NCBI GenBank assembly: GCA_035048495.1
Contig: JASUTR010000103.1
Location: 186,001-250,000, forward strand
From: Euptelea pleiosperma
Taxonomy: Eukaryota > Streptophyta > Magnoliopsida > Ranunculales > Eupteleaceae
Reading direction: 5' to 3'
Length of the DNA: 64,000 nt
Below the pieces are notes generated by a model. It ran no database searches and was not told the DNA's origin. It worked only from the letters and a program-made list of their open reading frames with translations. The translations under genes were made by a program, and so were the position numbers. The stretch's first letter is position 1, and every line of letters begins with the position of its first letter. Below, in pieces: positions 38,801 through 47,361 of this stretch.

Positions 38801-39620
38801 CAGTTTGTGTGTTACATTCCCAGGCCTAGAACTTGTGACCTTTTCGCAACCGGACCTCGTAATTAGACTCGAATTCTTCCATTACAATTGTTTCAACACA
38901 ATTGAAGTGTTGGAATAAGATTTATCACTGTCGAAACAAGTTAGCTCCATCCGTTCGTCAACGTCTCAAATTGGATTCAGTTTGTATGTTACATTCCGAA
39001 GCCTATAACTTGTGACTTTTTCGCAACCGAACCTCGTAATTAGACTCGAATTCTTCCATTACTATTGTTTCAACACATTTGAAGTGTTGGATAAAGATTT
39101 GGGACAGTCGAAACAAGTTAGCTCCATCCGTGCGTGAACGTCTCAAATTGGACTCAGTTTGTGTGTTACATTCCGAAGCCTATAACTTGTGACGTTTTCG
39201 CAACCGGACCTCGTAATTAGACTCGAATTCTTCCATTACAATTGTTTCAACAAATTTGAAATGTTTGAACAAGATTTATGACTGTCGAAACAAGTTAGCT
39301 CCTTCCGTGCGTCAACGTCTCAAATTGGACTCAGTTTGTGTGTTACATTCCGAAGCCTAATACTTGTGACTTTTTCGCAATCGGACCTCGTAATTGAACT
39401 CAAACTCTTCCATTATTATTGTTTCAACACATTTGAAGTATTGGAACAAGATTCGGGATAGGCGAAACAAGTTAGCTCCATCCGTGCGTCAACGTCTGAA
39501 ATTGGATTCAGTTTGTGTGTTACATTCCGAAGCCTATAACTTGTGACTTTTTCGCAACCGGACCTCGTAATTGGACTCAAACTCTTCCATTACTATTGTT
39601 GCAACACATTTGAAGTATTG
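35806..39620 (+). repeat. 13-monomer duplication (2276 bp + partial second copy)
   Basis: First copy 35806-38081 (13 monomers, with a 25-bp deletion); second copy 38082 to 39620, where AGTATTGAAACAA gives way to AGTATTGGAACAA. Rare markers recur: TTCGAAGCCAATAAC at 36011 and 38287, CCCAGGCCTAGAAC, and GCCTAATACTTG. The second copy is intact at the place where the first has lost 25 bp, so the deletion followed the duplication or was never copied. Thirteen monomers is also the period of the duplication at 47362-51963. Confidence 0.88.
36640..36800 (+). repeat. 152-bp monomer with 25-bp deletion
   Basis: At about 36727 the sequence reads CATTCCGAAGCCGAACCTCG. The 25 bases normally lying between GAAGCC and GAACCTCG are absent: TATAACTTG, GACTTTTTCGC and AACC. 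The paralogous monomer near 39001 has the full sequence. CC occurs at both breakpoints, so a short microhomology deletion is likely. Confidence 0.9.
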
Positions 39621-41508
39621 GAACAAGATTCGGGATAGGCGAAACAAGTTAGCTCCATCCGTGCGTCAACGTCTCAAATTGGACTCAGTTTGTGTGTTAC
39701 ATTCCGAAGACTATAACTTGTGACTTTTTCGCAACCGAACCTTGTAATTTGACTCGAATTCTTCCATTACTATTGTTTCAATGCATTTGAAGTGTTGGAA
39801 CAAGATTTGGGACAGTCGATACAAGTTAGCTCCATCCGTGCGTGAACGTCTTAAATTGGACTCAGTTTGTGTGTTACATTCCGAAGCCTATAACTTGTGA
39901 CTTTTTCGTAACCGGACCTCGTAATTAGACTCGAATTCTTCCATTACAATTGTTTCAACACATTTGAAGTATTGGAACAAGATTAGGGATAGGAGAAACA
40001 AGTTAGCTCCATCCGTGCGTCAACGTCTCAAATTGGACTCAGTTTGTGTGTTACATTCCGAAGCCTATAACTTGTGACTTTCTCACAACCGGACCTCGTA
40101 ATTAGACTCGAATTCTTCCATTACAATTGTTTCAACAAATTTAAAGTGTTGGAATAAGATTCGGGACAGTCGAAACAAGTTAGCTCCATCCGTGCGTCAA
40201 CGTCTCAAATTGGACTCAGTTTGTGTGTTACATTCTGAAGCCTATAACTTGTGACTTTTTCGCAACCGGACCTCGTAATTAGACTCGAATTCTTCCATTA
40301 CAATTGTTTCAACAAATTTGAAGCATTTGAACAAGATTTATGACGGTCGAAACAAGTTAGCTCCATCCGTGCGTCAACGTCTCAAATTGGACTCAGTTTG
40401 TGTGTTACATTCCGAAGCCTATAACTTGTGACTTTTTCGCAATCGGACCTTGTAATTGGACTCAAACTCTTCCATTATTATTGTTTCAACACATTTGAAG
40501 TATTGGAACAAGATTCGGGATAGGAGAAAAAAGTTAGCTTCATCCGTGCGTCAACGTCTCAAATTGGACTCAGTTTGTGTGTTACATTCCGAAGCCTATA
40601 ACTTGTGACTTTTTCGCAATCGGACCTCGTAATTGAACTCAAACTCTTCCATTATTATTGTTTCAACACATTTGAAGTATTGGAACAAGATTCGGGATAG
40701 GCGAAATAAGTTAGCTCCATCCGTGCGTCAACGTCTGAAATTGGATTCAGTTTGTGTGTTACATTCCGAAGCCTATTACTTATGACTTTTTCGCAACCGG
40801 ACCTCGTAATTGGACTCAAACTCTTCCATTACTATTGTTGCAACACATTTGAAGTATTGAAACAAGATTCGTAGCAGTCAAAACAAGTTAGCTCCATCCG
40901 TGCGTCAACGTCTCAAATTGGACTCAGTTTGTGTGTTACATTCCGAAGCCTATAACTTGTGACTTTTTCGCAATCGGACCTCGTAATTGGACTCAAACTC
41001 TTCCATTATTATTGTTTCAACACATTTGAAGTGTTGGAATAAGATTCGGGACAGTCGAAACAAGTTAGCTCCATCCGTGCGTCAACGTCTCAAATTGGAC
41101 TTAGTTTGTTTGTTACATTCTGAAGCCTATAACTTGTGACTTTTTCGCAACCGGACCTCGTAATTAAACTCGAATTCTTCCATTACTATTGTTACAGCAC
41201 ATTTGAAGTGTTGGAACAAGATTCGGGACAGTCGAAACAAGTTAGCTCCATCCGTGCGTCAACGTCTCATATTGGACTCAGTTTGTGTGCTACATTCCGA
41301 AGCCTATAACTTGTGACTTTTTCACAACCGGACCTCGTAATTAGACTCGAATTCTTCCATTACAATTGTTTCAACAAATTTGAAGTGTTGAAACAAGATT
41401 CGTGACAGTCAAAACAAGTTAGCTCCATCCGTTCGTCAACGTCTCAAATTGGACTCAGTTTGTGTGTTACATTCCGAAGCCTATAACTTGTGACTTTTTC
41501 GCAATCGG
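39621..41508 (+). repeat. Satellite block copied from the 32-35 kb region
   Basis: Bases about 39776-40300 follow the 17-mer HOR order (TCAATGCATTTG, GTCGATACAAG; matching about 32373 onward). Bases 40318-41790 match 34150-35622 at an offset of 6168 bp, equal to 35 monomers less the 25-bp deletion and one 2-bp deletion. Shared markers include CCTATTACTTATGAC near 40768 and 34608, and the TTCGTAGCAGT variant near 40868. Confidence 0.82.
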
Positions 41509-42920
41509 ACCTCGTAATTGAACTCAAACTCTTCCATTATTATTGTTTCAACACATTTGAAGTATTGGAACAAGATTCGGGTTAGGCGAAACAAGTTAGC
41601 TCCATCCGTGCGTCAACGTCTCAAATTGGATTCAGTTTGTGTGTTACATTCCGAAGCCTATAACTTGTGACTTTTTCGCAACCGGACCTCGTAATTGGAC
41701 TCAAACTCTACCATTACTATTGTTGCAACACATTTGAAGTGTTGAAACAAGATTCGTGACAGTCAAAACAAGTTAGCTCCATCCGTGCGTCAACGTCTCA
41801 AATTGGATTCAGTTTGTGTGTTACATTCCGAAGCCTATAACTTGTGACTTTTTCGCAACCGGACCTCGTAATTGGACTCAAACTCTACCATTACTATTGT
41901 TGCAACACATTTGAAGTGTTGAAACAAGATTCGTGACAGTCAAAACAAGTTAGCTCCATCCGTGCGTCAACGTCTCAAATTGGACTCAGTTTGTGTTACA
42001 TTCCGAAGCCTATAACTCGTGACTTTTTCGCAACCGGACCTCGTAATTAGACTCGAATTCTTCCATTACAATTGTTTCAACAAATTTGAAGTGTTTGAAT
42101 AAGATTTATGACTGTCGAAACAAGTTAGCTCCATCCGTGCGTGAACGTCTTAAATTGGACTCAGTTTGTGTGTTACATTCCGAAGCCTATTACTTGTGAC
42201 TTTTTCGCAATCGAACCTCGTAATTGAACTCAAACTCTTCCATTATTATTGTTTCAACACATTTGAAGTATTGGAACAAGATTCGGGTTAGGCGAAACAA
42301 GTTAGCTCCATCCGTGCGTCAACGTCTCAAATTGGATTCAGTTTGTGTGTTACATTCCGAAGCCTATAACTTGTGACTTTTTCGCAACCGGACCTCGTAA
42401 TTGGACTCAAACTCTACCATTACTATTGTTGCAACACATTTGAAGTGTTGAAACAAGATTCGTGACAGTCAAAACAAGTTAGCTCCATCCGTGCGTCAAC
42501 GTCTCAAATTGGATTCAGTTTGTGTGTTACATTCCGAAGCCTATAACTTGTGACTTTTTCGCAACCGGACCTCGTAATTGGACTCAAACTCTACCATTAC
42601 TATTGTTGCAACACATTTGAAGTGTTGAAACAAGATTCGTGACAGTCAAAACAAGTTAGCTCCATCCGTGCGTCAACGTCTCAAATTGGACTCAGTTTGT
42701 GTTACATTCCGAAGCCTATAACTCGTGACTTTTTCGCAACCGGACCTCGTAATTAGACTCGAATTCTTCCATTACAATTGTTTCAACAAATTTGAAGTGT
42801 TTGAATAAGATTTATGACTGTCGAAACAAGTTAGCTCCATCCGTGCGTGAACGTCTTAAATTGGACTCAGTTTGTGCGTTACATTCCGAAGCCTATTACT
42901 TGTGACTTTTTCGCAATCGG
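41509..42920 (+). repeat. 4-monomer tandem duplication, unit 706 bp
   Basis: Two copies of 706 bp (4 x 177 minus 2), each holding one GT-deleted monomer (TTGTGTTACA at 41991 and 42697) and the variant CCTATTACTTGTG (42186 and 42892). Inside each copy the CTCTACCATTACTATTG monomer is itself present twice in a row, so a one-monomer duplication came before the four-monomer one. Confidence 0.88.
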
Positions 42921-43408
42921 ACCTCGTAATTGGACTCAAACTCTTCCATTATTATTCTTTCAACACATTTGAAGTATTGGGACAAGATTCGGGATAGGAG
43001 ATACAAGTTAGCTCCATCCGTGCGTCAACGTCTCAAATTGGACTCAGTTTGTGTGTTACATTTCGAAGCCAATAACTTGTGACTTTTTCGCAATCGGACC
43101 TTGTAATTGAACTCAAACTCTTTCATTATTATTGTTTCAACACATTTGAAGTATTGGAACAAGATTCGGGTTAGGCGAAACAAGTTAGCTCCATCCGTGC
43201 GTCAACGTCTCAAATTGGATTCTGTTTGTGTGTTACATTCCGAAGCCTATAACTTGTGACTTTTTCGCAACCGTACCTCGTAATTGGACTCAAACTCTTC
43301 CATTACTATTGTTGCAAAACATTTGAAGTGTTGAAACAAGATTCCTGACAGTCAAAACAAGTTAGCTCCATCCGTGCGTCAACGTCTCAAATTGGACTAA
43401 GTTTGTGT
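42921..43408 (+). repeat. Satellite monomers left of the insertion
   Basis: Nearly three monomers of the TTCGAAGCCAATAAC class, similar to 35930-36240. The last one is interrupted by the element after GTGTGTTAC. Private changes are CGCAACCGTACC near 43271 and GGACTAAGTTTG near 43394. Confidence 0.85.
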
Positions 43409-43413
43409 GTTAC
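43409..43413. repeat. Target site duplication GTTAC, left
   Basis: GTTAC immediately precedes the TGTCACG end of the element and is repeated immediately after its TATTACA end (43409-43413 and 47243-47247). Removing one copy and the element restores a perfect satellite monomer reading GTGTGTTACATTCCGAAG. A 5-bp duplication is typical of LTR-retrotransposon integrases. Confidence 0.95.
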
Positions 43414-44360
43414 TGTCACGCCCCGAATCCGGATACCCTGATACGACCCTAAAATTCGTGGATCGACCCGTACCCAAACCCAGAGGTGATCCATGAATGT
43501 CCCCTAGTGGTCCCATTAGGTCAATTAGACTACTAAGGTTCATTTGAAAACCCACTAAGTAAAAAAGAAGAGTCTAGATGTAGGAAACAAATAATTCAAA
43601 TAATTCATAATTCAAATAATTCAATCAATCAACTAAATGTGGAGAGAAGAATATGAGAACATGCTCTCAATCAAAGGACTACATGCCCATAAAAATAAAT
43701 AAGTAATGTTTTAGAACAATCGAATTTAAAGTCTTCTAAAGTGTGGGATCGACTCCCAAATCCTCGCCAATCTCCTCGAATGCACCAGAGTCTTTCGTCT
43801 CAAAATCATCTCACGTACCCGGCTCCTCAAAATCTGAAAATGGTATCGGTGTAGCACCGTGAGCCGAGGCCCAGTAATACAACAGTGTGCATGGTATGAT
43901 ATCATACTATACAAGTTTTTTTAATCAAGGTATGCATCTCAATCGTATAATAAAGATGGCATGAATATGAGGATGAATGCAGATGAGTAAGGGATGCCAA
44001 TGCAACTAGTACCCATAACCACATAGGGTCTCCATCTCCTTCCCGCACTGGGAGCGGTCTCATGGACCCATCTGCAGGATATAATAACGTCTGGGGCCTT
44101 TCACCCTAGGGTACCGAACCCTGATTAATTGATAAAACCAATATAACGTATATAATATACTTCAACCCCGTTCCCTTATGCACCCCTTATATGAAATGAC
44201 GTGATGATCATGGTATGACAACAAGATAGTACAAGGCTACATGGCATAAGCACACATGTATTTAACATTTAAATAAGAATACAAAATGAAACATGATCAT
44301 CAAAAGTGATAACATAGGAACGAATTATGGTTAACCATGAATACCATGTAACAATCACCG
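43414..44360. mobile_element. LTR left unique section
   Basis: Non-repetitive LTR sequence from the CG-rich end (TGTCACGCCCCGAATCC) through a more GC-rich stretch (43740-44120) that contains AGCACCGTGAGCCGAGGCCC and GGGGCCTTTCACCC. A 62-codon minus-strand open frame (43726-43914) has no recognisable motif. I see no gene here. Confidence 0.7.
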
Positions 44361-44812
44361 AAGGTCGTGATCAACACAGATGAACAATATAAGTAGAAAT
44401 CATGAGACAATCCAACACACCATGGCCGAACCCTATGAGGGATCCATGACACAAGGTCGAACCCTAAAGAGGGATCCAAGACACTTGGCCGAACCCTATG
44501 AGGGATCCAAGACACATGGGTGGGATCCCCATGCATACAAGTATAGGTCGAACCATCTAGGTATAATAGTCAATAAGACATGACCAAATATCACAATCAA
44601 CATCGATAAATAATATAAATAAAAATCGTAAGAGAATCCAACACGCCATGGCCGAACTCTATTAGGGATCCATGACACAAGGTCGAACCCTAAAGAGGGA
44701 TCCAAGACACTTGGCCGAACCCTATGAGAGATCCAAGACACATGGGTGGGATCCCCATGCATACAGGTATAGGTCAAACCATCTAGGGTTTAGTCAAACA
44801 ACAAGGTTAAAA
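44361..44812. repeat. LTR-internal 226-bp tandem repeat, 2 copies
   Basis: Two copies at an offset of 226 bp: CATGGCCGAA at 44421 and 44647, TGGGATCCCC at 44521 and 44747. Each holds three shorter subrepeats of 31-32 bp starting GGYCGAACCCTA (44424, 44455, 44487), each followed by GGATCCA and GACACA/GACACT. Open frames on both strands here are by-products: the repeat length is not a multiple of three and the frames have no start or codon-use support. Confidence 0.9.
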
Positions 44813-44884
44813 CCTTAATAGTTAATAATCATGACCGAACCACGAACAATTAATAGGTTTTTTACAAAAAAAATATACTGCATT

Positions 44885-45940
44885 ATAAAAATCATAACTA
44901 AATAAATATGAATTAGAAAAATATAAACTTAATGGATTTAAAAACTAGATTTACAGAGATTTTAGAAAAAAAATAAATAGAAAAATATTCGGATTCAAAA
45001 TATAGGTCAAAAATCTTAATTAATTGGGCCAGACAGAATCTGGGATACAGAAAAGTCCCGCACATTTAAAAACTCATAACTTAATCAATACATATAAGAA
45101 AAATACAAACTCAAGGGTTATAGAAACTAAATTAATAGAGGTATCTATGAAAAATAATTAAAAAAATATTTAGGTTAAAAATATAGATTAAAATCTCAAG
45201 TGAAGTGGACCGTGTAAAATCTGAAATTCTGGGTTTTACAGAAAAGTTCAGTACGTTTGAAAAATCATAACTTAATCAATACAGATCAGAAAAATATAAA
45301 CTCAAAGGTTTTAGAAACTAGATTGATAGAGGTATCTGTGAAAAATAATTAGAAAAATATTTAGGTTAAAAATATGGATCGAAATCTCAGGTAAACTGGA
45401 CCGTGTAAAATCTGGAATTCTGGGTTTTACAGAAAAGTCTAGCACATTTAAAAAATCATAACTTAATCAATACAAATCAGAAAAATACAAACTTAAAGGT
45501 TATAGAAACTAAATTGATAGAGGTATCTATGAAAAATAATTAAAAAAATATTTAGGTTAAAAATATAGATCGAAATCTCAAGTAAAGTGGACCGTGTAAA
45601 ATCTGAAATTCTGGGTTTTACAGAAAAGTCCAGCACGTTTGAAAAATCATAACTTAACCAATACAAATCAGAAAAATATAAACTCAAAGGTTCTAGAAAC
45701 TAGATTGATAGAGGTATCCATAAAAAATAATTAAAAAAATATTTAGGTTAAAAATATAGATCGAAATCCCAAGTGAATCGGACCGTGTAAAATCTAAAAT
45801 TCTGGGTTTTTTGGTTAAGTCATACAACTTAGAAAATTCATAACTTAATCAATAAAAATCAGAAAAATACAAACTAAACGGTTTTGGAAAATAGATTGAA
45901 AGAGGTATTTAGAAAAAAATAATATAAAAATATTTAAATC
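44885..45940. repeat. LTR-internal 191-bp tandem repeat, ~6 copies
   Basis: The motif CATAACTTAATCAATA recurs at 45075, 45266, 45457, 45648 (one change) and 45839, each exactly 191 bp apart, with a more diverged first copy at 44893 (182 bp before). Each unit also has ATAGAGGTATC, AAATATTTAGGTTAAAAATAT, GGACCGTGTAAAATCT and CTGGGTTTTACAGAAAAGT. The outer copies are more diverged than the inner ones. No similarity to the 177-bp satellite is seen. Confidence 0.93.
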
Positions 45941-46152
45941 ATAAAAGTACAACAAAAATGATAAGAACATAGTCATCCGTTATAGGTACAAAATAGACCA
46001 TGGCCAAACCCATCTTGGTGGCCCAAAACAAAGATTAACCCAATAAGAATAAAGTAAATATTATTAAAATTAATTTATAATGAGTATCAACCATTATTTA
46101 ATGAAAGAAAAATAAATCTTGAAGAAAAACAAGTATAGGATGGATCAAGCGC

Positions 46153-46161
46153 ACTTACCTT
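46153..46161 (-). other. Candidate 5' splice site, minus strand
   Basis: The minus strand reads AAGGTAAGT, an excellent match to the plant 5' splice-site consensus. It lies about 200-300 bases downstream of the candidate minus-strand promoter, after a GC-richer leader-like stretch. In a complete element this could be the donor of a leader intron. A competing plus-strand donor exists at 46911. Confidence 0.3.
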
Positions 46162-46365
46162 AAGGTTTCTTGAACTTTAATGAAAATCAAAAGTTTATTT
46201 AAATTTGAAAGTCGTCGGATCGTCCTCTCCTCGGAGTATGTTCTTCTAATCGGAGTCCCCGTCAATTCTCTCTTCTTGCTCGAGTGCGATCGGTCCCCGG
46301 ATGAAGGTTTAATGGAGCTTGCTCTATTCTTCAATGGAGTTGGGTTGTGAAAGCTTCTAAAGCTT

Positions 46366-46547
46366 TAGGGTTTTCATAAATAGGTTTAGGGAAGTATTAG
46401 GGTTTCTATTCTGTTGAAATTCGTAACTATTAAAGGGATGACTTTTTCAACCCTCAAAAACTTATATTTTACACTATTAATGGGTTAGGAATTGGCCCAA
46501 GGCCCATATACATCAATAGGCTTCATTTAAGAATATTATTAAGCCCA
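46366..46547 (-). promoter_or_regulatory. Candidate minus-strand promoter cluster in the LTR
   Basis: On the minus strand, in order of transcription: TGGGCT (46542-46547), TGGGCC (46501-46506), TGGGCC (46494-46499), a TATA-like AAAATATAAG (46461-46470), then two AAACCCTAA telo-boxes (46397-46405 and 46366-46374). TGGGCY (site II) and telo-box elements are established plant promoter motifs that often occur together. The grouping suggests a minus-strand promoter, so the element might be transcribed right to left. This is inferred from motifs only. Confidence 0.4.
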
Positions 46548-46910
46548 AAAGACTTCTAGATCGGCCATACGGCCCCACCCAACAATCATAACACAAATAA
46601 TTATAAATTAATTCAATCAAACTGTATTATATAATTTAAAAGTCCATACAATAAGGTATTGACACATGTCACACACACAAATCATAAAAACGTTCAAAAT
46701 TCTAGAAAAGTGTCAAATGACATTGGAATGACCCGAAAGTGATTTGTGGGTCCCACGCTCCTATTAAATAAATAAAATATAAATAAATATTATTTAAAAA
46801 AATATAAGAATGGTAGAAAAGTTCAAAAATTACGAAAATACTATTTTTATCAAAATCTCTCGAAATCTCCCGCTAGGGTTTTTTTTTCTCAAGAAAGGTT
46901 CCAAATTTCA

Positions 46911-46919
46911 CAGGTAAGT
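46911..46919 (+). other. Candidate 5' splice site, plus strand
   Basis: The plus strand reads CAGGTAAGT, a near-perfect donor consensus. An AT-rich CTATTAAATA motif at 46761-46770 could act as a TATA element about 150 bp upstream. Together they would support left-to-right transcription, in conflict with the minus-strand motifs. Low confidence. Confidence 0.25.
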
Positions 46920-47242
46920 TGCTAAGGATAAAATAGGAATATTTTTGGTGTCTCGGGCCCACAAAATAATTTTTTTTATAAAAGTTCTGGAATGTTAGCT
47001 GGGGAAAGAAAAAGTCTCCTGTAAGTTATGATTCATTATTTTTAGTAGGAATTTAGCCCTAAAGAGCGAGTTTCAAAAATAGCAGGTTTTTCAAAGTTGT
47101 CAAAACGAAACCAAATTAAATACACATACTCATACATGATATTAAACAATAAAAATAATAATAAGAGTCTGAAAAAGTTTCAGGTTTTCATTATTAAGTG
47201 AATTTACCATAATACCCTAGAACGAAAGTTTAGGGTATTACA

Positions 47243-47247
47243 GTTAC
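47243..47247. repeat. Target site duplication GTTAC, right
   Basis: Exact copy of 43409-43413, directly after the TATTACA end of the element and followed by ATTCCGAAGCC, the normal satellite continuation. Confidence 0.95.
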
Positions 47248-47361
47248 ATTCCGAAGCCTATAACTTGTGACTTTTTCGCAACCGGACCTCGTAATTGGAC
47301 TCAAACTCTTCCATTATTATTGTTTCAACACATTAGAAGTACTTGAAGAAGATTGGGGTTA

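Larger units (their letters stand above)
1..43408 (+). repeat. 177-bp satellite array, left part
   Basis: Uninterrupted head-to-tail tandem array. Taking the CCTATAACTT landmark as phase, successive copies fall at 91, 268, 445, 622 and 799, each 177 bp apart, and the spacing holds up to the element at 43414. Conserved blocks are the GTTAGCTCCATCCGTGCGTC segment, ATTCCGAAGCCTATAACTTG and GACTTTTTCGCAACC. The most variable stretch follows GGAACAAGAT. All copies seen lie in one orientation. Length variants are rare: 175 bp (loss of GT before TTACATT at about 4319, 5557, 35650, 41993 and 42699), 176 bp (22216, 27824, 30832), 182 bp (18881) and 152 bp (36727). Size and organisation fit a plant centromeric or pericentromeric satellite; that role is inferred, since no protein-binding data are visible. 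Confidence 0.98.
43414..47242. mobile_element. Solo LTR of an LTR retrotransposon (3829 bp)
   Basis: A 3829-bp non-satellite, AT-rich insertion with TG...CA ends (TGTCACGCCCCG at the left, AGGGTATTACA at the right) and a perfect 5-bp target duplication. There is no second copy of itself, no gag-pol coding region, and no primer-binding site or polypurine tract beside satellite, so it is best read as a solo LTR left by recombination between two LTRs. LTRs above 3 kb with ends of this kind are common in plant Ty3/gypsy elements such as the Tekay/Del chromoviruses; family assignment is tentative. The ends are similar on both strands (TGTCACGCCCC against TGTAATACCCT), so orientation is unresolved. 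It contains two sets of internal tandem repeats. The longest open frames (up to 93 codons) lie in these repeats and look like chance. Confidence 0.9.
45941..47242. mobile_element. LTR right unique section
   Basis: AT-rich sequence with a more GC-balanced island at 46200-46380. It contains plant promoter-like motifs on the minus strand and splice-donor-like motifs on both strands, annotated separately. It ends with AGGGTATTACA at the target duplication. No coding region is recognisable. Confidence 0.7.

Noticed and set aside
1..43408. CRISPR-like array
   Set aside because: The repeats are contiguous 177-bp monomers with no unique spacers and no cas genes nearby.
44300..44777. Open frames of 67-93 codons on both strands with repeated peptide segments
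   Set aside because: They are translations of the 226-bp and 31-32-bp repeats inside the LTR. No conserved domain, and the antisense frame is equally open.
45493..45687. 64-codon hydrophobic minus-strand open frame
   Set aside because: It spans one 191-bp AT-rich repeat unit; the hydrophobic look follows from A/T-rich codons.
46366..46405. Interstitial telomere repeat (TTTAGGG)
   Set aside because: Only two isolated TTAGGGTTT motifs about 30 bp apart, not a tandem run; they fit telo-box promoter elements better.
43414..47242. Complete non-autonomous retrotransposon or DNA transposon
   Set aside because: No pair of terminal LTRs and no primer-binding site or polypurine tract is visible inside; ends are TG...CA with a 5-bp duplication, without long inverted repeats, so a solo LTR explains it best.
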